A DNA stretch of 64,000 nucleotides from Terrimesophilobacter sp963702165. Its GTDB lineage: Bacteria; Actinomycetota; Actinomycetes; Actinomycetales; Microbacteriaceae. Below the pieces are notes generated by a model that saw only the letters and a list, made by a program, of their open reading frames with translations, searched no databases and had not been told where the DNA came from. The translations under genes and the position numbers were made by a program. Each line of letters starts with the position of its first letter. Position 1 is the stretch's first letter. Below are positions 21,125 through 29,599 of this stretch, in pieces. The stretch lies in the NCBI GenBank assembly GCA_963702165.1, contig OY969722.1, forward strand, positions 1,178,001 to 1,242,000, written 5' to 3'.

Positions 21125-21997
21125 TTAGTAGCGGTCGACCGCCGGAGGCTCCGGCGTCTTCAGCACCTTGCCTGCGGTGGCCTCCCACGCGGCCTTCCAG
21201 CTGCCATCCTTGTACGACGCTTCGAGCACGTCGTTGATGAAGTTGCGGAACTCGGTGTCATCGTGCGCGAGGCCGATGCCGTAGGGCTCCTTGGTGAACG
21301 GGTTGCCAACGACCTCGAACTCGCCAGGGTTCTGGTCGGCGAGGCCGGCCAGGATGACGTTGTCGGTGGTGACGGCAATCACGCGGTCCTGGCGCAACGG
21401 CTCAAGGCAGTTCGAGTAGGTGTCGCTCGTGATGAGGTTCACCCCGTACTCGGCGATGTTCTTCTCGGAGGTGGAGCCCGCAACGCTGCAGACGTTCTTG
21501 CCCTTGAGGTCCTCCGGCCCGGTGATGCCTTCGGGGTTGCCCGCGAGAACCAGGATGTCCTGACCGGCGGTGTAGTACGGACCGGCGAACGAGACGACTT
21601 CCTTGCGCTTGTCGTTGATCGTGTAGGTCGCGACCACGATGTCGACCGTGCCGTTCTCGATGAAGGCCTCGCGGTTCGCCGAAACGGTCTCAACCCACTC
21701 GATGCCGTCCTCGGGGATGCCGAGCGCCGCAGCAACGAGCTTGCCGATCTCGACATCGAACCCGACGGGCTTGCCGTCCGGGCCGACCAGGCCGAACAGC
21801 GGCTGGTCGAACTTGGTGCCGATCTTGATGGTGCCCGCATCGTGCAGCTTGGCCATCGTCGTGCCGGCGTCGAACTGGACGTTCTGTGACGGCTCTGGTG
21901 CGGTGCCCGGGGTTCCCGAGTCGCCACTACATCCGGCGAGCGCGAGTGCGCCCGTCAACGCCATTGCTGAAATCATCAGACCCTTTTTGAGTCTCAT
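21125..21997 (-). CDS. gluB: Amino acid ABC transporter substrate-binding lipoprotein (GluB-like)
   Basis: This 290-aa periplasmic-type binding protein of family 3 is anchored as a lipoprotein. The signal MRLKKGLMISAMALTGALA leads to the lipobox LAGC (Cys about residue 23), followed by a flexible Ser/Gly/Pro linker. The binding core contains KFDQPLFGLVGPDGKPVGFDVEIG and FIENGTVDIVVATYTI, typical of glutamate/aspartate/glutamine binders. It lies between the ATPase gene and a strong hairpin, so it is probably the best expressed gene of the unit. Confidence 0.9.
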   Translation of the reverse strand: MRLKKGLMISAMALTGALALAGCSGDSGTPGTAPEPSQNVQFDAGTTMAKLHDAGTIKIGTKFDQPLFGLVGPDGKPVGFDVEIGKLVAAALGIPEDGIEWVETVSANREAFIENGTVDIVVATYTINDKRKEVVSFAGPYYTAGQDILVLAGNPEGITGPEDLKGKNVCSVAGSTSEKNIAEYGVNLITSDTYSNCLEPLRQDRVIAVTTDNVILAGLADQNPGEFEVVGNPFTKEPYGIGLAHDDTEFRNFINDVLEASYKDGSWKAAWEATAGKVLKTPEPPAVDRY

Positions 21998-22033
21998 GGT
22001 TCCTCCTCAGTGCTGTGTTACTTAGCTCACCGG

Positions 22034-22780
22034 TCAGTGAGTAAGGATCTTCGAGAGGAAATCCTTCGCTCTCGGGGTCTGGGGGTTCGTGAAGAACTGC
22101 TCCGGGGTGGCCTCTTCGACGATCTCGCCGTCGGCCATGAACAGCACCCGGTGGGCGGCTTTGCGTGCGAAGCCCATCTCGTGGGTGACGACGACCATGG
22201 TCATGCCGTCCTTCGCCAGCCCGATCATGACCTCGAGCACCTCGTTGATCATTTCCGGGTCGAGCGCACTTGTGGGCTCATCCAACAGGATCAGCTTCGG
22301 GTCCATCGCGAGGGACCTGGCGATAGCGACACGCTGCTGCTGACCGCCGGACAGCTGGGAAGGGAGCTTGCCGGCCTGGTTGGCGACACCGACCCGCTCG
22401 AGCAGCTCCATCGCACGCTTGTCGGCGTCCGCCTTGTTCATTCCACGCACCTTGCGCGGGCCGAGAGTGACGTTCTCGAGCACCGTCTTGTGCGCGAACA
22501 GGTTGAACGACTGGAACACCATGCCGACGTCGGCGCGCAGTTGGGCGAGTCCCTTGCCCTCCTCGGGCAGTTGCTTGCCGTCGATGGTGATCGAGCCGGA
22601 GTCGATCGTCTCGAGCCGGTTGATCGCACGACAGAAGGTGGACTTGCCTGACCCGCTCGGGCCGATCACGACGACGACCTCGCCGCGTCGGACCGTCGTG
22701 CTGATGTCCTTCAGCACGTGCAGCTCGCCGTAGTGCTTATTGACCTTGTCGACTACGACAAGCTGATCGCTTCCTTGCAT
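22034..22780 (-). CDS. gluA: Amino acid ABC transporter ATPase (GluA-like)
   Basis: This 248-aa ATP-binding subunit energises import by the GluCD permease. It shows Walker A IGPSGSGKSTFCR (about 39-51), the Q-loop, the signature LSGGQQQRVAIARSL, Walker B LILLDEPTSALDPE and the switch His in VVVTHEMGFA. It is the first gene of gluABCD. An inverted repeat lies right upstream of the start. ATG is preceded by weak purine-rich sequence only. Confidence 0.93.
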   Translation of the reverse strand: MQGSDQLVVVDKVNKHYGELHVLKDISTTVRRGEVVVVIGPSGSGKSTFCRAINRLETIDSGSITIDGKQLPEEGKGLAQLRADVGMVFQSFNLFAHKTVLENVTLGPRKVRGMNKADADKRAMELLERVGVANQAGKLPSQLSGGQQQRVAIARSLAMDPKLILLDEPTSALDPEMINEVLEVMIGLAKDGMTMVVVTHEMGFARKAAHRVLFMADGEIVEEATPEQFFTNPQTPRAKDFLSKILTH

Positions 22781-22788
22781 TTGATCAG

Positions 22789-22816
22789 TTGACCACAGCG
22801 CGTGCTACACGGTCAA
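22789..22816. promoter_or_regulatory. Inverted repeat upstream of gluA
   Basis: TTGACC (22789-22794) and GGTCAA (22811-22816) are spaced by 16 bp, 9 bp before the gluA start codon. The site is short, so chance is possible. Its place makes it a candidate operator for the importer. The minus-strand TTGACC of the right arm could alternatively be a -35 box. Confidence 0.35.
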
Positions 22817-22850
22817 ACCAAAACGCCGGTTGTGATCGACGCGTGACGCC

Positions 22851-23660
22851 TCAGGCCGAGCGGTGAGCGAATGCCGACTCATACAGGCAGACGGATGCCG
22901 CGGTTGCGAGGTTCATCGATTCGGCTTTGCCGTAGATCGGAACGGTGAGAACACGATCGACCAGCGCCAGCTGCTCGTCCTCGAGTCCGCGTGCCTCGTT
23001 GCCGAACAGCCACGCGGTCGGCTCCGCAAGCACACCGGATATCCGCGACTGGAGCAGGTCGTCGCCCTTGACATCGGCGGCGATCACCTGGAGTCCGGCC
23101 GCGCGAGCCCGTTCGATGACGGTCTCCAGATCGGCGCCGACCGAGATCGGCACATGGAAGATCGACCCGGTCGAGGCGCGCACGACCTTCGGGTTGTAGA
23201 GGTCGACCGTTCGACCGGTGAGGATCACCCCGTCTGCACCGGCCGCATCCGCTGCCCGGATGATGGTGCCCGCGTTCCCGGGATCGCGGACCTCCTCGAG
23301 GATCGCCACGAGCTTGGTCCCTGGGCGCAGGATGTCCTTCACCGCGGTCGGGAACTGGGCGCACACCGCGACGATGCCCTGCGGAGTCACGGTGTCGGCC
23401 ATCGAATCCAGCACCTGCTCGCTGACGAATTCGACGTCAACGCCGGCGTCGACCGCGGTCTGCGCGATGTCGGTGTAGCGGTCGAGCGCGGTCGGCGTGG
23501 AGTACAGCTCCACGACCAGCTCCGGCCGATAGGCGAGCGCCTCGGCCACCGCTTGCGGCCCCTCCAAAAGGAACAGCCCGGTCTCAGACCGGGCTGCCTT
23601 TTGGGAAAGCTTGGCAACCGCTCGAACCCGCGGCGACCGTGGGTTGTCGATGATTGCCAT
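22851..23660 (-). CDS. RNA 2'-O-methyltransferase, SpoU/TrmH family
   Basis: This 269-aa SPOUT-class enzyme methylates ribose in rRNA or tRNA using S-adenosylmethionine. The N-terminal substrate-binding domain has FLLEGPQAVAEAL. The knot domain shows LEEVRDPGNAGTIIRAADAAGAD (motif 1), WLFGNEARGLEDEQL (motif 2) and VPIYGKAESMNLATAASVCLYE (motif 3), the three SpoU motifs. It follows rplT by 11 bp, in line with the common infC-rpmI-rplT-methyltransferase order. The exact modified nucleotide is unknown. A terminator-like hairpin lies within its first 30 codons. Confidence 0.92.
   Translation of the reverse strand: MAIIDNPRSPRVRAVAKLSQKAARSETGLFLLEGPQAVAEALAYRPELVVELYSTPTALDRYTDIAQTAVDAGVDVEFVSEQVLDSMADTVTPQGIVAVCAQFPTAVKDILRPGTKLVAILEEVRDPGNAGTIIRAADAAGADGVILTGRTVDLYNPKVVRASTGSIFHVPISVGADLETVIERARAAGLQVIAADVKGDDLLQSRISGVLAEPTAWLFGNEARGLEDEQLALVDRVLTVPIYGKAESMNLATAASVCLYESAFAHRSA
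23574..23602 (-). terminator. Terminator-like hairpin inside the methyltransferase gene
   Basis: CAGCCCGGTCT (23574-23584) and AGACCGGGCTG (23586-23596) form a perfect 11-bp stem. On the minus strand it is followed by TTCCTTTT, on the plus strand by CCTTTT. It lies 60-90 nt downstream of the methyltransferase start codon, in the segment coding KAARSETGLFLLEG. It could end part of the infC-rpmI-rplT transcripts before the methyltransferase is made. This is inferred from structure only. Confidence 0.55.
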
Positions 23661-23671
23661 AACTTCGAATA

Positions 23672-24064
23672 CTACTTCGCTGCGGTTTCCCGGGGGGCCG
23701 AGGTGTCGGCCGGAAGCGCAGCCTTGGCGGTCTCAACGATCGCCGCGAAGGTCTTCGGCTCGTTGACGGCGAGGTCGGCGAGGATGCGACGGTCGACCTC
23801 GATGCCGGCCAGGTTCAGCCCCTGGATGAAGCGGTTGTACGTGATGCCGTTGGCGCGTGCCGCGGCGTTGATGCGCTGGATCCACAGACGACGGAAGTCG
23901 CCCTTGCGTGAACGACGGTCACGGTACGCGTAGACGAGCGAGTGGGTGACCTGCTCCTTCGCCTTGCGGTAGAGACGCGAACGCTGGCCGCGGTAGCCGG
24001 ATGCGCGCTCGAGGATGACGCGACGCTTCTTGTGGGCGTTGACGGCCCTCTTCACTCTTGCCAT
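23672..24064 (-). CDS. rplT: 50S ribosomal protein L20
   Basis: L20 binds 23S rRNA early in large-subunit assembly. The 130-aa protein shows MARVKRAVNAHKKRRVILE and the family core GYRGQRSRLYRKAKEQVTHS and RLWIQRINAAAR. It carries a slightly acidic, Thr/Ala-rich C-terminal tail beyond the usual 118 aa. It follows rpmI by 34 bp in the infC operon. In E. coli and Bacillus, L20 represses this operon. Whether that holds here is open. Confidence 0.98.
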   Translation of the reverse strand: MARVKRAVNAHKKRRVILERASGYRGQRSRLYRKAKEQVTHSLVYAYRDRRSRKGDFRRLWIQRINAAARANGITYNRFIQGLNLAGIEVDRRILADLAVNEPKTFAAIVETAKAALPADTSAPRETAAK

Positions 24065-24098
24065 TTGTCTAAGTTCCTTATCGTGTCTTCGGCCGCAG

Positions 24099-24285
24099 TT
24101 ACTTGCCGAGAAGCTTCTTGATGTTCTTGACGTCGGCCGGCGCGATGACCTGGTCCTGGTTCAGGCGACGCTTGCGCTGGCCCGACTTGACCTCAAGGTT
24201 GTGGCGCATGCCCGCCTGCTGCTTCATGACCTTGCCGCTGCCGGTGACCTTGAACCGCTTCTTGGTCCCAGAGTGGGTCTTCTGC

Positions 24286-24293
<8 letters not shown>
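24099..24293 (-). CDS. rpmI: 50S ribosomal protein L35
   Basis: This small basic protein of the large subunit, 64 aa, reads MPKQKTHSGTKKRFKVTGSG and ends IKKLLGK, the standard family form. ATG 24293 overlaps the last codons of infC by 8 bp and is preceded by AAAGAGGAAAAGG, a strong ribosome site inside infC. Upstream in-frame codons that would lengthen it are therefore not used. Confidence 0.98.
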
Positions 24294-24909
<616 letters not shown>

Positions 24910-25180
24910 AGGGAGCTCCTCATTCGTGAAAATCTGCTGCCAAACCGGATAAGCGGATGCTTGTCCGGAGCGCGAGAGAGGAAACCCACCTGCCGCGCTT
25001 CGAGAATTCTCACGCGGCAACAGCACCCAAAGCTACCCCCGGATTGCGCCGGCGGCGGAGTGCCATTCGACCCGGTAACCTTGATAAGGCGGTCAACGCG
25101 GGTGGGAGAATCTCCACTTTCGCACCGAGAACACGTAATCGTTTCTCAGGGCCCGGACGATTCTAACAGAGGATGCACTG

Positions 25181-25531
25181 ATGAGCGACACCTTCAACGA
25201 CGACCTGGGCAACGACGCTGCCCGTGACATCGCGGATGTCCCCGCGGTCGAGGTCATCAACACCGTCGCGATTCACCTGCTGAGTGCTGCCGCGGTCAAG
25301 TGCGGTCTCGCCGACGACCCCGCGTCGCAGACGGACCTCGATGAGGCGCGCAAGCTGATCAACTCGCTCGCCGGTCTGGTCACCGCGGCCGCGCCGGAGC
25401 TCGGCGACCACCACGCCCGTCCGCTGCGCGACGGTCTGCGCAGCGTGCAGCTGGCGTTCCGTGAGGCGTCGGTGATCCCGGATGCTCCGGGCAAGGGTCC
25501 GGGCGAGAAGTACACCGGGCCGGTCAACTAG
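25181..25531 (+). CDS. DUF1844 family protein
   Basis: This small 116-aa acidic protein shows the family core AVEVINTVAIHLLSAAAVKCGL, a run of Asp/Glu and a DLDEARKLINSLAGLV helix. Function is unknown. In actinobacteria the gene regularly sits next to infC, as here, in divergent orientation. ATG 25181 is preceded by AGAGGA. The 271 bp between it and infC contain the infC leader, with a hairpin TGCCGCG/CGCGGCA at 24991-25019, and the promoters of both genes. I could not fix their boxes. Confidence 0.88.
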   Translation: MSDTFNDDLGNDAARDIADVPAVEVINTVAIHLLSAAAVKCGLADDPASQTDLDEARKLINSLAGLVTAAAPELGDHHARPLRDGLRSVQLAFREASVIPDAPGKGPGEKYTGPVN

Positions 25532-25533
25532 TC

Positions 25534-25625
25534 CCTTCTGAAAACGAAGGAGATCCGCCCGGTTACCCGGCGTGTCGTCACTGGAACGGCCGTTTGACGC
25601 AACAATCTCCTTCATTTTCAGAAGG
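25534..25625. terminator. Long inverted repeat between convergent genes
   Basis: The arms CCTTCTGAAAACGAAGGAGAT (25534-25554) and its complement at 25605-25625 match at 20 of 21 positions around 50 nt of unrelated sequence. It lies 3 bp after DUF1844 and 17 bp before the end of sseB, so it can serve as a two-way terminator. The arms are much longer than a terminator needs, which suggests a mobile hairpin element. Arms and spacer show no similarity to the other repeat families in the window. Confidence 0.75.
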
Positions 25626-25641
25626 CATGCCGGAGTGAGCG

Positions 25642-26400
25642 CTAGCTTGCGCGGGCGAGCCTGACCTCGACCGAGTCGACGCGCTCCGCGATCAGCTCGC
25701 TGGCCGACCAGCGCTCGTTCAGGCGCGCGAACAGCGACTTGAGCTGCTCTGCGTCGAGTCCGTCGATGAGGGTGAGCACGACCAGGAGTTCCGGACCGGC
25801 AAGCCGCGCATCCGGATCCCCCGGCGCGAGCTGAAGCGCGACGACCGCCGGCTCGTCGGCGACCGATAAGTCGAACTCGGCGGCGACCGCGACGTCGGAG
25901 AATGCCGGAGTCCACGGCTGCTGCTTTGCCATCGCCCACAGCGCAGGACGCCGCACCCCGAACTCGGTCGGTGACGTCGGATCGAGCACGACCAGGTCGG
26001 TGTGTTCGCTCGCGGCCGCGAGCGCGACGCGCACTCCCGTCGCCGGGACCGGGCGCGCGGTGGGATTCCAGGCCGACATGGCGCCGACCGAGCTGAACAC
26101 CGGGATCACGGAACGGCCATCCGGGCCCTTGACCGTGACGATCGCGAGTTCCTGCGTCTTGTCGATGAGCTTGCCGTCGTCGCTCAGCCCCAACTCCCCT
26201 GCCTTCGCGAGGAGCGGGATCAGCACCCGCGCATCACGCAGGACGTCGACGACGGCCGCCTGATCCGCCTGACCCGTGTGGAACCGGTTGATCGCGTCGA
26301 TCAGCTCCGGCGGCGCGCTGCCGTCATCGTCGGCGTTGGGGTTCGGCTCGAAGTGTCTGCCGGCCCACGGCTGGCCTGCGGAGTCGGTGGGTCCGGTCAT
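25642..26400 (-). CDS. SseB family protein
   Basis: This 252-aa protein has an SseB-type N-terminal domain (about residues 50-150). It contains LIPLLAKAGELGLSDDGKLIDKTQELAIVTVKGPDGR and FSSVGAMSAWNPTARP, the usual actinobacterial form. A C-terminal region is similar to SseB C domains. It has no signal peptide. The start overlaps the priA stop by the GTGA arrangement and it is the last gene of the his cluster. Coupling to histidine genes is common in Microbacteriaceae but its role is unknown. Despite the name it is not linked to type III secretion here. Confidence 0.8.
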   Translation of the reverse strand: MTGPTDSAGQPWAGRHFEPNPNADDDGSAPPELIDAINRFHTGQADQAAVVDVLRDARVLIPLLAKAGELGLSDDGKLIDKTQELAIVTVKGPDGRSVIPVFSSVGAMSAWNPTARPVPATGVRVALAAASEHTDLVVLDPTSPTEFGVRRPALWAMAKQQPWTPAFSDVAVAAEFDLSVADEPAVVALQLAPGDPDARLAGPELLVVLTLIDGLDAEQLKSLFARLNERWSASELIAERVDSVEVRLARAS

Positions 26401-27143
26401 CCGGATGCGACGTCGATTGCCTCGGCCAGGGTGAAGGCTCCCGCGTAGAGGGCCTTGCCGACGATCGCGCCCTCCAGGCCGTGCGGCACCAGCTCGCGCA
26501 GCGCCGCGAGGTCGTCGAGGCTGGAGACGCCGCCGGACGCGATGATCGGCTTGTCGGTGCGCTCGGCCACCATGCGCAGCAGCTCCAGGTTGGGGCCCTG
26601 GAGGGTGCCGTCCTTGGTGACGTCGGTGACGACGTAGCGCGCGCAGCCGGCTTCCTCCAGCCGGTCCATGACCTCGAACAGGTCGCCGCCGTCGCGGGTC
26701 CAGCCGCGTGCGGCGAGCGTCGTGCCGCGCACGTCGAGCCCGACCGCGATCGCGTCACCGTACTCGGCGATGACGTGGGCGGCCCACACCGGGTTCTCCA
26801 GTGCGGCGGTGCCGAGGTTGATGCGCTTCGCGCCGCTTGCGAGAGCCGTCTCGAGGCTCTGGTCGTCGCGGATGCCGCCGGAGAGCTCAATATTGACGCC
26901 ACGAGCTGCCTTGATGACACGGCGGATGGCCGACTGGTTGCTGCCGCGGCCGAATGCGGCGTCGAGGTCGACGAGGTGGATCCACTCGGCTCCCTGCGCC
27001 ACCCAGTCCGCCGCGGCATCCGCCGGGTCGCCGTAGTTGGTCTCGGTTCCCGCTTCGCCTCGGGTGAGGCGGACGGCCTTGCCGTCGGCGATGTCGACCG
27101 CCGGAAGCAGGGTGAGGCCCGGGATCGTATTGAACTCGCTCAT
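26397..27143 (-). CDS. priA: Phosphoribosyl isomerase A (bifunctional HisA/TrpF)
   Basis: A 248-aa beta/alpha-barrel that in actinobacteria isomerises both the histidine intermediate ProFAR and the tryptophan intermediate PRA. It shows LLPAVDIADGKAVRL (acid catalyst Asp), the phosphate loops SGGIRDD and GTAAL, and VTDVTKDGTLQGPN with the second catalytic Asp. The dual role is known for the actinobacterial family and inferred here. A trpF gene elsewhere would weaken it. It lies 73 bp after hisH, a larger gap than elsewhere in this cluster, and may have its own promoter. Confidence 0.93.
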   Translation of the reverse strand: MSEFNTIPGLTLLPAVDIADGKAVRLTRGEAGTETNYGDPADAAADWVAQGAEWIHLVDLDAAFGRGSNQSAIRRVIKAARGVNIELSGGIRDDQSLETALASGAKRINLGTAALENPVWAAHVIAEYGDAIAVGLDVRGTTLAARGWTRDGGDLFEVMDRLEEAGCARYVVTDVTKDGTLQGPNLELLRMVAERTDKPIIASGGVSSLDDLAALRELVPHGLEGAIVGKALYAGAFTLAEAIDVASG

Positions 27144-27216
27144 GGTCGCTTTCTTGAAGGGAGGATGGTGCTGTGTGAGGTCTCGCGGCGCCGTGCGCGC
27201 AAGCTTTAGATACTAG

Positions 27217-27855
27217 TCACTTCGGGAGTGACCCGACCCAGTTCGACAGCAGTCGCAGCCCGGCCTCGCCGGACTTCTCGGGGTGGAACTGGGTCGCGGT
27301 CAGCGGGCCGTTCTCCACCGCCGCGACGAAGCGCACCCCGTCGTGTTCGGCCCAGGTGACCGCCGGGTGGGAGAACGGGGTGTCGGTGAGGGTCCACTGC
27401 CGGGCCGCGAACGAGTGGACGAAGTAGAAGCGCTCGTCCTTGAGCCCCTTGAACAGCCGTGAGTTCTCCGGCGCCTCGACCGTGTTCCAGCCCATGTGCG
27501 GGAGCACCGGGGTGCCGAGGCTCTCCACCGTGCCCGGCCATTCGCCGAGGCCCTCGGTCTGCTGCCCGCGTTCGTGGCCGGATTCGAACATGACCTGCAT
27601 GCCGACACAGATCCCGAGCACCGGGCGTCCGCCGGCAAGCCGCCGGTCGATCACCTCCGGGCCGCGGACCGCCGCCAACTGCTGCATTACTGCCGCGAAG
27701 GCGCCGACGCCGGGCACGACAAGCCCGGCGGCTTCCATCGCGGCTGCCTTGTCACCGGTCACCGTGACATCCGCCCCGGCCGCCTCGAGGGCCTTGGCTG
27801 CGGAGTGGATGTTCCCGCTCCCGTAGTCGTAGACGACGACGGATGGTCTGGTCAC
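27217..27855 (-). CDS. hisH: Imidazole glycerol phosphate synthase, glutaminase subunit
   Basis: HisH releases ammonia from glutamine and feeds it to HisF. The 212-aa class I glutamine amidotransferase shows VVYDYGSGNIHSAAKAL at the N terminus, the nucleophile region GICVGMQVMFE (Cys about 83) and the His/Glu pair in TQFHPEKSGEAGL near the end. GTG 27855 lies 2 bp after the hisB stop codon. hisF is not in this window. Confidence 0.96.
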   Translation of the reverse strand: MTRPSVVVYDYGSGNIHSAAKALEAAGADVTVTGDKAAAMEAAGLVVPGVGAFAAVMQQLAAVRGPEVIDRRLAGGRPVLGICVGMQVMFESGHERGQQTEGLGEWPGTVESLGTPVLPHMGWNTVEAPENSRLFKGLKDERFYFVHSFAARQWTLTDTPFSHPAVTWAEHDGVRFVAAVENGPLTATQFHPEKSGEAGLRLLSNWVGSLPK

Positions 27856-27857
27856 GA

Positions 27858-28463
27858 CTACAGCGCGCCCTTGGTCGACGGGATGCCGCTGACTCGGGCA
27901 TCCGGAGCCACCGCCTGGCGCATCGCGCGCGCGAACGCCTTGAACTCGGCCTCGGCGATGTGGTGCGGGTCGCGTCCGCCGAGCACGGTGATGTGCACCG
28001 TGAGTGCGGCGTGGTGAGTGATCGCCTCGAAGACGTGGCGGACCATCGAGCCGGTGAAGTGGCCGCCGATCAGGTGGAACTCGAAGCCGGCCGGCTCGCC
28101 GGTGTGCACGAGGTAGGGGCGGCCGGAGACGTCGACGACGGCGCGGACGAGCGCCTCATCGAGCGGCACGTGCGCGTCGCCGTAGCGGGCGATGCCCGCC
28201 TTGTCGCCGAGCGCCTGCCCGATGGCCTTGCCGAGCACGATGCCGATGTCCTCGACCGTGTGGTGCACATCGATGTGGGTGTCGCCGGTGGCGTGCACCT
28301 CGAGGTCGATGAGCGAGTGCTTCGAGAACGCGGTGAGCATGTGGTCGAAGAACGGGACGCTGGTCTGGATGTCGGAGGTACCGGTGCCGTCGAGGTTGAC
28401 CGACAGGCGGATGCTCGACTCACTGGTCTCGCGCTGGAGCTGGGCGACACGCTGATTAGCCAT
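27858..28463 (-). CDS. hisB: Imidazoleglycerol-phosphate dehydratase
   Basis: This manganese enzyme makes imidazole acetol phosphate. The 201-aa single-domain form (no phosphatase fusion) shows FFDHMLTAFSKHS, the metal-binding IDVHHTVEDIGIVLG and GGHFTGSMVRHVFEA with HHAAL. It lies 16 bp after hisC and 2 bp before hisH in the same transcript. Confidence 0.97.
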   Translation of the reverse strand: MANQRVAQLQRETSESSIRLSVNLDGTGTSDIQTSVPFFDHMLTAFSKHSLIDLEVHATGDTHIDVHHTVEDIGIVLGKAIGQALGDKAGIARYGDAHVPLDEALVRAVVDVSGRPYLVHTGEPAGFEFHLIGGHFTGSMVRHVFEAITHHAALTVHITVLGGRDPHHIAEAEFKAFARAMRQAVAPDARVSGIPSTKGAL

Positions 28464-28479
28464 TGATCAATCCTATTCG

Positions 28480-29556
28480 TCAGCCGAGTTCGGCCAACGC
28501 CGCCAGGAACTGGGTGGTCTCCTGCTCGGTGCCCGCGGTGACACGCATGTGGTGCGGGATGCCGATGTCGCGGATCAGGATGCCGCGCTGCAGCAGCGCG
28601 TCGAACGTGGCGCTCGGGTCGGCGACGCCGCCGAACAGCACGAAGTTGGTCCAGCTGCGCAGTACAGGGTGGCCGAGGCGCGGCAGCTCTTCGAGCAACC
28701 GGTCGCGTTGGCCGCGGATGTCGTCGACCATCGCGAGCATCTCGTCGGCGTGGGCGAGCGCCGCGAGCGAGGCCGCCTGGGTGAACGCGGACAGGTGGTA
28801 CGGCAGCCGGACGAGCCGCAGCGCGTCGGCGACCGACGGGTCGGCCGCCAGGTAGCCGAGACGCGCGCCCGCGAAGGCGAAGGCCTTGCTCATGGTGCGG
28901 GAGACCACGAGGCGTTCACGACCCGGGAGCAGGGTGAGGGCGCTCGGCTCCCCCGCTGGCATGAATTCGGCGTAGGCCTCGTCGACGATCAGGATGCCGC
29001 GGGTCGCCGCGTACGCCGCCTCGATGGTCTCGAGCGACACGGGTGTGCCTGTGGGGTTGTTCGGGGAGCAGAGGAAGACGATGTCCGGGTCGGTCTGCTT
29101 GATCCAGCGCTCGACCGTGCTCGGTGTGAGCTCGTAGTCAGCGTCGCGTTCGCCGGTGACCCAGCCGGTTCCGGTGATCGAGGCGATGATCGAGTGCATC
29201 GAGTACGTGGGCGGGAACGCCAGCGCGGTGCGGCCCGGCCCGCCGAACGCCTGCAGCAGCTGCTGGAGCACCTCGTTGGAGCCGTTGGCTGCCCAGATGT
29301 TCTCGCTCGTGAGGTCGTGGCCCAGGTATGTTGCGAGGCTCTGCCGCAGTGCGGTGAATTCGCGGTCCGGGTAGCGGTTGATGCCGAGGACCGCTTCGGC
29401 GAGGACCGCGACGATGTCGTGCGCGACCGCCTCCGGGATCGGGTGCGAGTTCTCGTTGACGTTCAGCGCGACCGGGACGTGGAGCTGTGGTGCGCCGTAC
29501 GGCGTCAGGCCGCGGAGGTCGTCACGAATGGGCAGGTCTTGGAAGGAAAGAGGCAC
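28480..29556 (-). CDS. hisC: Histidinol-phosphate aminotransferase
   Basis: This PLP enzyme of 358 aa makes histidinol phosphate. It shows NVNENSHPIPE near the N terminus, FLCSPNNPTGTPV (cofactor Asn), VDEAYAEF and the Schiff-base lysine in SRTMSKAFAFAGARLGY. GTG 29556 has no Shine-Dalgarno site, but TACGAT lies 6 nt upstream, so the hisCBH-priA-sseB transcript probably starts leaderless here, directly downstream of the GC-rich island. Confidence 0.95.
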   Translation of the reverse strand: MPLSFQDLPIRDDLRGLTPYGAPQLHVPVALNVNENSHPIPEAVAHDIVAVLAEAVLGINRYPDREFTALRQSLATYLGHDLTSENIWAANGSNEVLQQLLQAFGGPGRTALAFPPTYSMHSIIASITGTGWVTGERDADYELTPSTVERWIKQTDPDIVFLCSPNNPTGTPVSLETIEAAYAATRGILIVDEAYAEFMPAGEPSALTLLPGRERLVVSRTMSKAFAFAGARLGYLAADPSVADALRLVRLPYHLSAFTQAASLAALAHADEMLAMVDDIRGQRDRLLEELPRLGHPVLRSWTNFVLFGGVADPSATFDALLQRGILIRDIGIPHHMRVTAGTEQETTQFLAALAELG

Positions 29557-29599
29557 CGATCAATCGTACGGCGGCGGCTGTGGCCGTCGGGCCACGCCT

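Noticed and set aside
25642..26400. Type III secretion component because of the name SseB
   Set aside because: The family name is shared, but the actinobacterial protein is a cytoplasmic member of the his cluster and no secretion genes are present.
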